Notes under the pieces: generated by a model
What the model was told of the DNA's origin: nothing
Databases searched by the model: none
Seen by the model: only the letters and a program-made list of their open reading frames with translations
Shown: piece after piece, positions 16,380-25,863 of the stretch
Layout of the letters: the number at the start of each line of letters is the position of its first letter
Position numbering within the stretch: position 1 is the stretch's first letter
Made by a program: the position numbers and the translations under genes
Assembly: GCF_023734095.1 (NCBI RefSeq)
Contig: NZ_AP024620.1
Location: 1,546,501 to 1,610,500 of the forward strand
Direction of reading: 5' to 3'
DNA: 64,000 bases
DNA from: Moorella sp. Hama-1
GTDB taxonomy: Bacteria; Bacillota; DSM-521; Neomoorellales; Neomoorellaceae

Positions 16380-17430
16380 GACTCTCACCCCTCTTTATAA
16401 TGGTCACAAAACGGCTTTTAATAAAATACTGGGCAGCGATGAAAACAATAATCAAAGCCTCAAGAATCAGTCCCAATTCGCGGGGGACATTAACCTGGAG
16501 CGACATGGCCGTCCCCCCGCTTTCCAGGGCGCCAAAGAGAATAGCAGCGGGGATGATGCCAAGGGGGTTATTCTGGCCCAAGAGAGCTACCGCAATGGCT
16601 GTAAAGCCATATCCGGGTGAGAATGAATGGATGAAACGCTGATAGACACCGAGGATGCGCTCTGCTCCCATGAGGCCACCAATTGCACCGCTCATCAAAA
16701 GGGCGTTAAAAATAACACGTTCGCTGTTAATACCGGCATACCTTGCGGCAGGTAAACTGAGGCCTGTGACCCGCAAATCATAACCCCCCGGTGTGTAAAA
16801 TAAATACACCCAGAGGATAACGGCCAGTAAAAGACCTAATATAAATCCTGTATTCAATTTAGACGGCGGCAAAAGGGGAGCCAGGACGGCTGTAGGAGCT
16901 ACCTGAAAGGTCTGCGGTATCAAGCCCGGTTCATGAAAGACGTGTACTGTAAGGTAGGCAGTCACAGAATAAGCCACATAATTTAGCATAATGGTAGATA
17001 TTACTTCGTTTACCCCGGCCCTAACCTTCAGCCAACCTGGAATTAAGGCCCATAAAAGACCCATCAGCATAGCCCCTGCCAGAGCAAGGAAGAGATGTAG
17101 AATTAAAGGAAGACCCGGAACGCTGAAACCAATTATAGCCGCTGCCATCCCGCCTACATACATTTGACCTTCGATACCGATATTGAACAGCCCCGCTTTG
17201 GCCGCTACCAGAAAAGCCAGGGCGCCGAAAATATAGGGGGTGGCACGTTGCAGGGTATCAGCCAAACTAGAGAGGTCACCAAAAGCACCGCTCAACATGG
17301 CCCTATAAGCGTCAAACGGATTTTCCCCGATGGCCAGAATTATAATGGCCCCTATCACTAGGGCAGCTATTACCGCTATCACGGAAGGTATTAACTGCCA
17401 TAATCCTTCACTCCATTTTACCCTGCTCAC
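16372..17430 (-). CDS. ABC transporter permease, BMP-type nucleoside importer (first permease)
   Basis: This 352-residue polytopic membrane protein has the motif AKAGLFNIGIEGQMYVGG (about 81-98), typical of the carbohydrate/nucleoside uptake permeases that pair with BMP lipoproteins. The start is a GTG at 17430 directly after the TAA of the ATPase gene, indicating translational coupling. With the second permease it forms the transmembrane channel of the importer. Confidence 0.9.
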   Translation of the reverse strand: MSRVKWSEGLWQLIPSVIAVIAALVIGAIIILAIGENPFDAYRAMLSGAFGDLSSLADTLQRATPYIFGALAFLVAAKAGLFNIGIEGQMYVGGMAAAIIGFSVPGLPLILHLFLALAGAMLMGLLWALIPGWLKVRAGVNEVISTIMLNYVAYSVTAYLTVHVFHEPGLIPQTFQVAPTAVLAPLLPPSKLNTGFILGLLLAVILWVYLFYTPGGYDLRVTGLSLPAARYAGINSERVIFNALLMSGAIGGLMGAERILGVYQRFIHSFSPGYGFTAIAVALLGQNNPLGIIPAAILFGALESGGTAMSLQVNVPRELGLILEALIIVFIAAQYFIKSRFVTIIKRGESHE

Positions 17431-18963
17431 TTATTTCACTCTCCAATTGTCTGGAGTTATACCGGCCATCAATAACCCTATCTCTTCTTGAGCAAATTGC
17501 TTGGGATCTCCTACCGCCATAAATTTACCGTTAAAGATAACAGCAATGCGATCAGATAGGGATAGCACCTCGTCCAATTCATTGGAAATGAGTAGAATGG
17601 CAGCCTGCTGCCGTTGGCGTTCCAAGAGAATCTGATAGATGAACTCAATGGCACCTATATCAACTCCTCTGGTAGGCTGGACGGCGATAATTAAGGCAGG
17701 GGACTGGTGTAATTCACGACCAATAATTAATTTTTGCTGGTTCCCACCCGACAATTGGGTTATCCGGGAATTGAGGGAGGGGGTCTTTACGTTATACTCT
17801 TTAACTACCCTGGACGCCAGGTTTCTTATATATTTCCAGGAAAGGATTATTCCTTTCCTGGCCTTGCTGTTATGCTGAAAACCCAGGATGACATTTTCGA
17901 GAACGGTAAATTCCCGGACTAACCCCTCTTTGAGCCGATCAGACGGTATACAGCTTATGCCCTTATCGCGTAAGCTAGCTGTCGAAACGTTTGTCACATT
18001 TTCCCCTAAAAACCTTACCCGACCTCTATTTACCCGGCGTAGTCCCAGAATGCCTTCAACCAGGGCCTCTTGACCGTTACCGGCCACGCCCACGATACCA
18101 AAGATTTCTCCAGCGTGTATATTGAAGGATACATCCTCAATGCCTTGATCGCCATTAACCCCGGCAACCTGTATCTTTTCTACCTCTAAAACCGGTTGTC
18201 CCCTGGTGATGGCTTCCTTCTGAATCTCCAACATTACCTCGCGGCCCACCATCATCCGGGCCAGCATTTTCTCATTTACCTGGCTAACGGGCCAGGTACC
18301 GACCGTTCGGCCATCCCGGATAACGGTAACCACATCAGCAATAGTCATGACCTCCGCCAGTTTATGGGTAATAAAGATAATCGTACATCCGCGTTCCTTG
18401 AAATCGCGCAGGACAGCAAAGAGGCTCTGGATCTCCTGGGGGGTTAAGACTGCCGTCGGTTCATCTAAAATAATGAGCCGGGCCCCGCGATAGAGCACCT
18501 TGATAATCTCGATTCTCTGCTGGACACCAACAGGGAGATCGCCTGCGTTAGCATCCCAGTCGACTTCTTCCAGGCCATAACGTTGACAAACGGCTTGCAC
18601 GGCCTTTTTGCTTTCCTCATAACTCAGCCAGGCATTCTTTCCCGGTTCCGCCCCCAGGATAATATTATCCAGGGTTGTCAAGGCGTCCACTAGCATAAAG
18701 TGCTGGTGGACCATCCCAATGTTTTTAGCCAAGGCATCCTGGGGGGAGTGAATTTGCGACCGCTCCCCCCAGATAAAAATCTCTCCTGCATCCGGCTGGT
18801 GAAGACCGAATAAACACTTTACCAGGGTGCTTTTCCCTGCTCCATTTTCCCCTACGATCGCATGGATAGTCCCTGCTTTTACAGCCAAGTCGATCCCATC
18901 ATTGGCCTTAACATTGCCAAAGTACTTTTTTAGACCTTTAACCTCCAGGGCATACTCGTACAC
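17431..18963 (-). CDS. ABC transporter ATP-binding protein (double cassette) of the nucleoside importer
   Basis: This 510-residue protein has two ABC domains. The N-terminal one has Walker A GENGAGKST (about 38-46), a diverged signature and LIILDEPTAVLTPQE. The C-terminal one has a diverged Walker A (VGVAGNGQEAL) and the signature LSGGNQQK, followed by PTRGVDIGA. That degeneracy is usual for RbsA/NupO-type ATPases. It powers the importer formed with the two permeases and the BMP lipoprotein. The start is a GTG at 18963. Confidence 0.93.
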   Translation of the reverse strand: MYEYALEVKGLKKYFGNVKANDGIDLAVKAGTIHAIVGENGAGKSTLVKCLFGLHQPDAGEIFIWGERSQIHSPQDALAKNIGMVHQHFMLVDALTTLDNIILGAEPGKNAWLSYEESKKAVQAVCQRYGLEEVDWDANAGDLPVGVQQRIEIIKVLYRGARLIILDEPTAVLTPQEIQSLFAVLRDFKERGCTIIFITHKLAEVMTIADVVTVIRDGRTVGTWPVSQVNEKMLARMMVGREVMLEIQKEAITRGQPVLEVEKIQVAGVNGDQGIEDVSFNIHAGEIFGIVGVAGNGQEALVEGILGLRRVNRGRVRFLGENVTNVSTASLRDKGISCIPSDRLKEGLVREFTVLENVILGFQHNSKARKGIILSWKYIRNLASRVVKEYNVKTPSLNSRITQLSGGNQQKLIIGRELHQSPALIIAVQPTRGVDIGAIEFIYQILLERQRQQAAILLISNELDEVLSLSDRIAVIFNGKFMAVGDPKQFAQEEIGLLMAGITPDNWRVK

Positions 18964-18998
18964 AGTCCTGCACCACCCGGTTAGCCATTTAAAGAACC

Positions 18999-20033
18999 TT
19001 ATTTTTTCGTTACATCTATAACTTTAATCGAGCCAGCGATTATCCCTTGCTTCAACTCATCCAGCTTCTTTATTTTCTCTGGTCCAATGAGGTCTTTAGT
19101 ATACTTCATATCAGTGATCCCGATCCCGCCGTTGGCAACACCAAAAACCTTAACTTCCCCTTTGTATTTGCCTTCGACAACGTCTTTGATGGTATCGTAA
19201 ACGGCAACGTCGACCCGCTTCATCATCGAAGTCAGAATTTGGCCAGGGGCCATATCATCTTGATCAGAATTACACCCGATAGCATATTTTTTAGTTTCCT
19301 TGGCAGCTTCGAACAGTCCTGCTCCTGAACCACCAGCGGCATGATAGATGATATCGACACCCTGGCTGTACATAGAGAGGGCAATACTCTTGGCTTTCGC
19401 AGGATCATTAAAAGCGCTGAAATCAGATCCTATAGGTTGAATTACTACCTGTACCTGTGGATTTACATATTTAGCACCCTGCTCATAAGCCTTGGTGAAT
19501 CTATTCAAGAAGGGGATGTCCATCGCTGGAATAGCGCCGACTTTGTTAGTTTTCGTCATCATGCCCGCGAGGGCGCCTACGAGGAAAGAGCCCTCATGTT
19601 CATTGAAAGTCAAAGATGCTACATTAGGTTTATCAACAACTGCGTCTACAATGGCGAACTTAGTATTGGGGAACTCTCCAGCTACTTTTTTAATCGGTTC
19701 GGCCATATCAAAACCGACACCAATTACCAAATCATTGCCTGCCTTGGCCAGATCCCTCAATAATCCTTCTTCTGAAGCCAGGTCTGGGGGTTCAACTACC
19801 TTTAATTTAATTTTAAGATCCTGCTCGGCTTTCTTGGCCCCTTCATAAGATAGATCGTTAAAGGATTTATCGCCCAGGCCTCCCACTCCTGTTAATAACC
19901 CTACTTTGACTACCTTTTCATTATTACCACCAGCATTACTGTTCTGGCCTTGGGAACCCTGCTGGCTCCCACCGCAGGCTACCAGGCCAAACATTATCGC
20001 AAGGACTAGGAAGATCATCAACAACCTTTTCAT
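18999..20033 (-). CDS. BMP family nucleoside-binding lipoprotein
   Basis: This lipoprotein of about 344 residues begins at the ATG at 20033 (MKRLLMIFLVLAIMFGLVAC), with a lipobox LVAC, so it is exported and anchored by Cys20. A Gly/Ser/Asn-rich linker precedes the BMP fold (VGLLTGVGGLGDKSFNDLSY). Other family marks are GVGFDMAEP, HEGSFLVGALAG and YHAAGGSGAGLFEAA. It captures nucleosides for the ABC importer downstream. The frame extends upstream to 20123, but the lipoprotein signal fixes the start. PnrA-like purine nucleoside binding is likely but not proven. Confidence 0.93.
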   Translation of the reverse strand: MKRLLMIFLVLAIMFGLVACGGSQQGSQGQNSNAGGNNEKVVKVGLLTGVGGLGDKSFNDLSYEGAKKAEQDLKIKLKVVEPPDLASEEGLLRDLAKAGNDLVIGVGFDMAEPIKKVAGEFPNTKFAIVDAVVDKPNVASLTFNEHEGSFLVGALAGMMTKTNKVGAIPAMDIPFLNRFTKAYEQGAKYVNPQVQVVIQPIGSDFSAFNDPAKAKSIALSMYSQGVDIIYHAAGGSGAGLFEAAKETKKYAIGCNSDQDDMAPGQILTSMMKRVDVAVYDTIKDVVEGKYKGEVKVFGVANGGIGITDMKYTKDLIGPEKIKKLDELKQGIIAGSIKVIDVTKK

Positions 20034-20139
20034 GATTTTCAAGCTCTTTACCCCCTGTAGTTGATTTTGGATTACTGCTCCAGGCTCTATAATTGTTGGC
20101 GTGTCTTTTTCCCCCACCCCCATTCAGGGAAAAGAAGAA

Positions 20140-20901
20140 TTAAGGCATGTAAGCCACATTGCGGCATAAGGTAAATCTTATAAACTGGTCAAGGTAATAC
20201 TCCGAGTTATACATTACAGCCTGTCCATCCTCGGCATATTCAACGGCGTCCAGGCATAATAAAGGGGTCCCTGGATTAACCTGTAAAAGTTTCATCAACT
20301 TTGCGTCAGCTACCATAGGGATAATTTCGATTACATCGTGGGTTAACTGGCAGTTACATTGATGTTCTGTAAAACTAAAGATCGAGGCAGCCAGATCCCT
20401 TACACTGAAATTTAAATCTCTAAAAAGTACCTTCGGAATCCGGTCGATACAGAAGGCGGCCGGGTTACCGTCAGCTAAAAAACGTTTTTCGACAACAAGG
20501 ATTTCCTCCCCCGGGTTGATGCCCAGCTTGATCGCTTCATTATCGGACGCTTTTTTCCAAAGGCTTTTAACCTCGTCGATCGAGACGGTATAACCGTTTT
20601 CTTCAATAAACTTTCCAATTTCACGGGCGGAATCAATGCGGCTAGTAAGGCGCCTGGCGAAAGGATTTACGACTGTTCCCCGGCCCTGTACCCGGGCAAT
20701 GATACCCTCACGCTCGAGGACTGTTAAAGCCTCCCTTACCGTAAGGCGACTAATACCTAGTTGAGTTGCCAGTTCTTCCTCCGAAGGCAGGCGGGGATCC
20801 CGATCTATATCCAGCGAGGCCACAATATCCCTGAGTATTTCTAAGGCCTCCTGGACGGCCGTCTGCTTTTTCACCCTGCGAATTGATTTTTGTCTGTTCA
20901 T
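20140..20901 (-). CDS. GntR family transcriptional regulator with UTRA ligand domain
   Basis: This 253-residue regulator has an N-terminal winged helix (RLPSEEELATQLGISRLTVREALTVL split over about 37-62; GIIARVQGRGTVV follows) and a C-terminal UTRA sensor domain (about 95-250). It is the first gene of the nucleoside importer operon and probably represses it until a nucleoside or related ligand binds. The start ATG at 20901 follows GGAGATAACA. A perfect palindrome overlapping the promoter is a likely operator. Confidence 0.9.
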   Translation of the reverse strand: MNRQKSIRRVKKQTAVQEALEILRDIVASLDIDRDPRLPSEEELATQLGISRLTVREALTVLEREGIIARVQGRGTVVNPFARRLTSRIDSAREIGKFIEENGYTVSIDEVKSLWKKASDNEAIKLGINPGEEILVVEKRFLADGNPAAFCIDRIPKVLFRDLNFSVRDLAASIFSFTEHQCNCQLTHDVIEIIPMVADAKLMKLLQVNPGTPLLCLDAVEYAEDGQAVMYNSEYYLDQFIRFTLCRNVAYMP

Positions 20902-20915
20902 TGTTATCTCCTCTG

Positions 20916-20931
20916 ATGATTATATAATCAT
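20916..20931 (-). promoter_or_regulatory. Palindromic operator overlapping the -10 region of the nucleoside operon
   Basis: ATGATTATATAATCAT is a perfect 16-bp palindrome ending 15 bases before the GntR start codon. It contains TATAAT/TATATA sequences suitable as a -10 box, with TTGGCT about 18 bases upstream as a weak -35 box. Its size and position fit a GntR-type operator for autoregulation. Confidence 0.6.
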
Positions 20932-21092
20932 ATTCTCTATCGTGAGCCAAATTCCTGCTAACCCTTGTAAATTTGTTTAGGTTTATTTTCCGGCTGCCCG
21001 TTAATGGCGTTCATTAAAAGTAGCCGGGACTTGTAAATTAAAGGCTGGCTCTATATAATACAGGCTGGTTTAATGTTAAGGAGATGGCCTGC

Positions 21093-22694
21093 ATGTTTTC
21101 CCTGCTGATTAAGGGCGGCATGGTTGTCGACGGTACCGGTCGCCCTCCTTTTCGGGCCGATGTAGGTCTGCAAGGAGCAAAGATCGCCGCCCTGGGCCGG
21201 TTGGATAGCACACCCGCCGGGAAGGTCATGGATGCCGCCGGCCTGGTAGTTGCTCCCGGATTTATTGATTTTCACAGCCACGCTGACGCCGCACTTCTGC
21301 GCGACCCGGAGGACCGGGCCAAGCTGGCCCAGGGAGTCACCACCGAAGTCATCGGTAACTGCGGTATGTCCCTGGTCCCGGGGCACCAGGATACCCGCCC
21401 CCTCCTGGCCGCGTATGCCAGCCCGGTATTGGGGGGGCTCCCGCCGGATTTTGAGGCCGCCGGCATGGCTGAATACCATTCCCTCCTTAGACGCCAGGGA
21501 ATAGCTGTCAATGTGGCCACTCTGGCCGGTCATGGTTCAATCCGCCTGGCGGTCATGGGTATGGCCGATCGCCGTGCCAACAAGGCTGAGATGGAAGGGA
21601 TGAGCTACCTCCTCAGGCAGGCGATGGCGGAAGGCGCCCGGGGCCTGTCCAGCGGCCTTCTCTACCCGCCGGGATGTTACGCTCCTACCGCGGAGTTAAT
21701 CACCCTCTGCCGGGTAGTTCACCAGTACGGTGGTTTTTATGTCAGCCATATTCGTAATGAATCCGACGGTGTCCTGGAAGCGCTCGAGGAAGCCCTGGAA
21801 ATCGGGCGGGAGGCCGGCGTACCCGTCCACATCTCCCACCTTAAAGCCTGCGGTTCCCGCAACTGGTCCAAAATACCCCGGGCCCTGGCCCTGCTGGACG
21901 CAGCCCGGGCTAAAGGCCAGGACGTAACCTGGGACGTTTACCCTTATATTGCCGGTTCCACCACTGCCGCCTCCCTGCTGCCTCCCTGGGCCGTTGCCGG
22001 GGGCACTGCTGCCCTTCAGGAACGCCTGCATTCACCGCTGGTTCGCCAGGAAATTAAGAAAGCCTGGGAGGAGGGCTTGCCGGGCTGGGACAACATGGTC
22101 AGTTCCCTGGGTTACGACCATTTAATAATTAATGCCGTGGCCCACCGGGAAAATGAGGACTGCGTGGGCCTGAGCCTGGCGCAAATCGGCCAAAAAAGGA
22201 GTTTGGACCCGGGCGTCGCCCTCCTGGACCTGCTCCAGAGCGAAGGTGGTAACCTGGCCATTGAAACCTACCACGCCAGCGAAGAAACCCTGGGGATGAT
22301 CTTGCACCACCCGGTAACGATCATCGGCAGCGATGGGATTTATTCCGGCGAACAGGCCCATCCCCGCCTGTACGGCACCTTCGCCAGGGTTTTGGGCCGT
22401 TATGTCCGGGAGCGAAAACTCCTCTCCCTGGAGGAGGCCGTAGCCAAAATGACTTCCCAACCGGCTGCCAGGCTCGGCCTCCGGGACCGGGGCCTGGTAA
22501 CGCCGGGCTATTACGCCGACCTGGTCCTCTTCGACCAGGAAACTATTGCCGACCGGGCTACCTTCCAGGAACCGTCCCGGACGCCCGCCGGCATTGCGGC
22601 GGTTATCGTCAACGGGCGGGTGGCCTACCAGGACGGCCAGTTTACCGGCGAACGGGCCGGAATTACTCTCACCAGTTACACTGCGGGTGCTTAG
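21093..22694 (+). CDS. N-acyl-D-amino-acid deacylase (D-aminoacylase)
   Basis: This 533-residue zinc amidohydrolase removes the acyl group from N-acyl-D-amino acids or related compounds. Motifs in order: FIDFHSHAD (about 62-70), VIGNCGMS with the metal-bridging Cys (about 92), SHIRNES (about 219), HISHLKACG (about 249) and IIGSDGIY (about 410). AAGGAG directly abuts an upstream ATG at 21084, so the ATG at 21093, nine bases from it, is the better start. It is transcribed away from the nucleoside operon. N-acyl-D-glutamate or dihydropyrimidinase-like substrates cannot be excluded. Confidence 0.88.
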   Translation: MFSLLIKGGMVVDGTGRPPFRADVGLQGAKIAALGRLDSTPAGKVMDAAGLVVAPGFIDFHSHADAALLRDPEDRAKLAQGVTTEVIGNCGMSLVPGHQDTRPLLAAYASPVLGGLPPDFEAAGMAEYHSLLRRQGIAVNVATLAGHGSIRLAVMGMADRRANKAEMEGMSYLLRQAMAEGARGLSSGLLYPPGCYAPTAELITLCRVVHQYGGFYVSHIRNESDGVLEALEEALEIGREAGVPVHISHLKACGSRNWSKIPRALALLDAARAKGQDVTWDVYPYIAGSTTAASLLPPWAVAGGTAALQERLHSPLVRQEIKKAWEEGLPGWDNMVSSLGYDHLIINAVAHRENEDCVGLSLAQIGQKRSLDPGVALLDLLQSEGGNLAIETYHASEETLGMILHHPVTIIGSDGIYSGEQAHPRLYGTFARVLGRYVRERKLLSLEEAVAKMTSQPAARLGLRDRGLVTPGYYADLVLFDQETIADRATFQEPSRTPAGIAAVIVNGRVAYQDGQFTGERAGITLTSYTAGA

Positions 22695-22758
22695 TTGTCC
22701 AGCCCATAACTCACCCTGAATCCTCGACGGCAGCAAAGATAAAACCATGTTTCAACGA

Positions 22759-22790
22759 AAAAAGGGCGGCAGGTTTTCACCTGGCGCCCT
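22759..22790 (-). terminator. Terminator of the LysM gene
   Basis: On the minus strand GGGCGCCAGGT-GAAA-ACCTGCCGCCC (one mismatch) is followed by TTTTTTCG. It lies 14 bases after the stop of the LysM gene and may also stop the convergent D-aminoacylase transcript. Confidence 0.85.
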
Positions 22791-22803
22791 TGCCGTATTT
22801 CCC

Positions 22804-23142
22804 CTACCCCGGCAGGCAGATGTTCTGGCCCACCTGGAGGTTGTAGGGGTTAATATGGGGGTTTAACTCTAATAGTTTTTCTACCGTCGTCCCGGTCGCC
22901 CTGGCTATGCTGTAGAGAGTGTCACCAGGCGCCACCTGCCAGTAAACCCCCGAAGGACAGGGCTGTTCAGCCGGCAGGCAGAGGACCTGGCCGATTTGGA
23001 GGTTGTAGGGATTGACGCCGGGATTCAGGCGTTCCAGTTCGGCTACGGTAGTCCCGATGCGTAATGCTATAAGGTAGAGGGTATCCCCCGCTTCTACCCG
23101 CCAGTAGCGGCCGGAAGGACAGGGTATCTGGTTCTGGCCCAC
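22804..23142 (-). CDS. Small two-LysM-domain protein
   Basis: This 112-residue protein consists almost entirely of two LysM repeats (about 14-58 and 69-111). Each begins with CPSG-YW and ends in the NPYNLQ-GQ segment followed by a Cys-Leu-Pro. There is no signal peptide or membrane segment. The start is a GTG at 23142 behind GGGGGTG. LysM binds peptidoglycan, and small proteins of this type in spore formers are often coat or cortex associated, which is only inference here. The near-identical repeats with conserved cysteines suggest internal duplication. Confidence 0.85.
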   Translation of the reverse strand: MGQNQIPCPSGRYWRVEAGDTLYLIALRIGTTVAELERLNPGVNPYNLQIGQVLCLPAEQPCPSGVYWQVAPGDTLYSIARATGTTVEKLLELNPHINPYNLQVGQNICLPG

Positions 23143-23368
23143 GCATAATCACCCCCTGCAGGTTTCTCTCCCTGCATCTTATGCATGGGCCGGGATAAAG
23201 GTACTTTATTTATAACTACCCAGCCTGCCTGGCCGGTAGACCTTCCCGCAAAAGCCCCGGAAGACCATGTATTAGGCCAGGCTTCAAGGGCTAACGTAAT
23301 AGAGCGCCAGCAGTAGTAGCGGTAAGAGCGGTGGTGGCCTCTGTAGCTAACTTTACTTATTCTTTTAT
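23143..23368. other. Intergenic region between lysC and the LysM gene
   Basis: I find no gene here. On the minus strand an imperfect hairpin at about 23244-23292 (AGCC...GGGCTTTT with an inner GAAGCC/GGTCTTC) could end the lysC transcript, but the stem is interrupted. No clear promoter for the LysM gene was found, which would fit use of a sporulation sigma factor. Confidence 0.35.
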
Positions 23369-24586
23369 TTATTCCTTATCCAGGCCAAAATGCCGGTGCA
23401 GGGACTGCATGGCCCGGGTCAGGTGTTCTTCGTCGATGATGCACGAGACCTTGATCTCTGAAGTGCTGATCATGTGAATATTGATTTCTTCCCCGGCCAG
23501 GCAGGCGAACATGTCGGCTGCTACGCCGGGATTGGTGATCATACCGGCGCCGACAATGGAAACCTTGGCCACCTTATCATTAAATGTTACCTTGCTGGCG
23601 CCGATTTCCTCCTTCACCCGTTCGGTAACCGCCAGGGCCTGGTGGAGGTCATCGCGGGCCACAGTAAAGGCAATATCGTTGACTTCATTACGCATGGCAC
23701 TCTGGACGATCATATCAACATTGATGCCCTCCCGGGCCAGAGCGACAAACAGGGACCTGGCAATACCCGGCCGGTCGGGAACATCGTAAAGGGCAATGCG
23801 GGCTACATTATGGTCACCGGCGATGCCGCTGACGACCATTTTCCTTTCCATTTCCGTCACCTCTTTAACCAGGGTTCCTTCGTGATCGTTGAAGCTGGAA
23901 CGTACCTCCAGGACGACATTATTGAGTTTACCGAACTCCACCGACCGGGGCTGGAGTACCTGGGCGCCCAGGCTGGCCAGTTCCAGCATTTCATCATAGG
24001 AAATAACCGGTAATTTCCTGGCCTCCGGCACCACCCGGGGGTCGGCCGTATAGACGCCGTCCACGTCGGTATAGATCTGGCAGACGTCGGCCCGTAGGGC
24101 GGCTGCTACCGCCACGGCCGTGGTATCCGATCCGCCCCGGCCCAGGGTTGTTATCTCGTCTTCACAGGTCTTGCCCTGGAAGCCGGCGACAATTACAATC
24201 CGTCCCTGTTCCAACTCCCGGCGCAGCCGGTCGCAGCCTACTTCCAGGATGCGTGCTTTGGAATGGACATTATCGGTCAAGATGCCTGCCTGGGGACCTG
24301 TAAGGGAGATAACCGGCTCACCCAGGGCATGGATGGCCATGGCCAGGAGAGCTATCGATGTCTGCTCACCGGTAGCCAGGAGCATGTCCATTTCCCTGGC
24401 CGGCGGGTTGGGAGTGATCTCATGGGCCATGGCGATGAGGTCGTCGGTCATATCGCCCGGGGCCGACACAATAACGACCACGTCGTTCCCGGCGCGGCGG
24501 GTATTGACCACCCGGCGGGCGACGTTTTTGACCCGTTCCGGACCGTTAACGGAAGTGCCGCCGTACTTTTGGACTATGAGGGCCAT
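23369..24586 (-). CDS. lysC: Aspartate kinase
   Basis: This 405-residue enzyme phosphorylates aspartate, the first step to lysine, threonine and methionine. The N-terminal KYGGTSV (7-13), the catalytic TTLGRGGSDTTAVA (about 167-180) and two C-terminal ACT domains (about 265-400) are all present. The size fits the alpha-type LysC. The start ATG at 24586 follows GGAGGTTACT, supplied by the end of the dispersed repeat. It is the last gene of the met/thr group. Feedback by lysine or threonine is likely through the ACT domains, but the effector cannot be told. An internal beta-subunit start is possible. Confidence 0.94.
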   Translation of the reverse strand: MALIVQKYGGTSVNGPERVKNVARRVVNTRRAGNDVVVIVSAPGDMTDDLIAMAHEITPNPPAREMDMLLATGEQTSIALLAMAIHALGEPVISLTGPQAGILTDNVHSKARILEVGCDRLRRELEQGRIVIVAGFQGKTCEDEITTLGRGGSDTTAVAVAAALRADVCQIYTDVDGVYTADPRVVPEARKLPVISYDEMLELASLGAQVLQPRSVEFGKLNNVVLEVRSSFNDHEGTLVKEVTEMERKMVVSGIAGDHNVARIALYDVPDRPGIARSLFVALAREGINVDMIVQSAMRNEVNDIAFTVARDDLHQALAVTERVKEEIGASKVTFNDKVAKVSIVGAGMITNPGVAADMFACLAGEEINIHMISTSEIKVSCIIDEEHLTRAMQSLHRHFGLDKE

Positions 24587-24589
24587 AGT

Positions 24590-24966
24590 AACCTCCTCTG
24601 AAAATAGACTTCTACCAAAAATGGTTGCAACTTACAGTAACCGCTGCGGGGCTGGCGGTACAGGTCTCCAGGCTCCAGTGGTTCTCGGCGAGCAAACTTA
24701 GCGCTCAGTTGCTTAAGCGGCGGGGGTGGCTCGGCTGTATCCCTTTGAATAAACGCAGCGAGGAGCGGAACTCTTCGTTCCTCAATTTACGTTCCGATCC
24801 CCATCCCGTTCACCGCCGCCTCGCTTCGGCTTCGCGCAAGTATCTAGCGCCTCGAACCAAGTCGCCTTCCGCCTGTACTCGCCAGCCCCTTCCCTCAGCC
24901 TGCATTTTTATAGTCCGTGGAGGGGGGCATTAGCCCCCCATGAGGGGCTCCTCCAGAATCTCCTCC
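24590..24966 (-). repeat. Dispersed repeat, module B copy between thrB and lysC
   Basis: This copy carries module B with the roughly 30-base boundary sequence next to lysC (TTTTCAGAGGAGG on the minus strand), where it provides the ribosome binding site. Module A with its hairpin is absent. The distal end contains CCCCCCATGAGGGGC and a short tandem CTCCAGAATCTCCTCCAGAATCTC against the thrB stop. It fills the whole thrB-lysC gap. Confidence 0.85.
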
Positions 24967-24972
24967 AGAATC

Positions 24973-25863
24973 TCAAATGATTACTGCTCCGTGGTTACAG
25001 GGGGCCAGTTCTTTGACGATACATTTTACTCCCTGGCGGGCAAAAGCCGCGGCCATAGCCGGCCCTACCTCCGGCTGGGAACCCCGGCAAAAGGCGATTA
25101 CCGAAGGGCCGGAACCACTCAGGGTCACGGCCAGGGCGCCGGCTTCCCGGGCCGCAGTAAAAACCCCGGCCATCCCCGGCACCAGAGGCAACCGGTAGGG
25201 CTGGTGCAGCCTGTCGACCATCATCTTACCCATGAGTTCCAGGTCGCCACCGGCAACAGCCGCCAGGAGTAGGGCCACCCGGCTGATATTAAAGACGGCG
25301 TCCTCCAGGGTGATGCTGGCCGGCAAAACACCCCGGGAGACCCGGGTTGACAGGCTGAACTGGGGGATGGCGACGACGGTCATTAAACCCGCTGGCAGGT
25401 CCAGGCGCCGGCAAATAACCTGATCCCCCTCCCTGGCGGAGACCACCAGGCCACCTAAAATTGCCGGGGCGACGTTATCCGGGTGCCCTTCCAGGGAGGT
25501 GGCCAGGTTGACCAGTTCGGCCGGCCTTAAGGGTTCTCCCAGGAGGGCATTGGTCCCGACGATGGCCCCCACCAGGGCGGCGGCGCTGGAGCCCAGGCCC
25601 CGGGCCACGGGAATGGAGTTATGCATTTCCAGCTTCAAAGGTACCGGGGGTACCCCCGCCCTGGTAAAGACGGCCCGGGCGGCCCGGTAGGCGATGTTCT
25701 CAGGGCCCCGGGGTATGCTGGCCTCCCCTTCACCGGAGATGATAATCTGTGGCGTAGTCGCTTGCTCAATTAACAGTTCATCAAAAAGCTCCAGGGCCAT
25801 CCCCAGGGTGTCGAAACCCGGCCCCAGGTTGGCCGTCGTAGCTGGTACCCGTACCAGCGGCAT
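24973..25863 (-). CDS. thrB: Homoserine kinase
   Basis: This 296-residue GHMP-family kinase phosphorylates homoserine for threonine synthesis. It shows the N-terminal VRVPATTANLGPGFDTLG (about 4-21), the ATP-binding PVARGLGSSAAALVG (about 83-97) and the C-terminal GSGPSVIAF motif. The ATG at 25863 follows AGGGG. It lies downstream of thrC with a 123-base gap. That gap holds GC-rich inverted repeats (TCCCGGC/GCCGGGA) but no convincing terminator. Confidence 0.94.
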   Translation of the reverse strand: MPLVRVPATTANLGPGFDTLGMALELFDELLIEQATTPQIIISGEGEASIPRGPENIAYRAARAVFTRAGVPPVPLKLEMHNSIPVARGLGSSAAALVGAIVGTNALLGEPLRPAELVNLATSLEGHPDNVAPAILGGLVVSAREGDQVICRRLDLPAGLMTVVAIPQFSLSTRVSRGVLPASITLEDAVFNISRVALLLAAVAGGDLELMGKMMVDRLHQPYRLPLVPGMAGVFTAAREAGALAVTLSGSGPSVIAFCRGSQPEVGPAMAAAFARQGVKCIVKELAPCNHGAVII

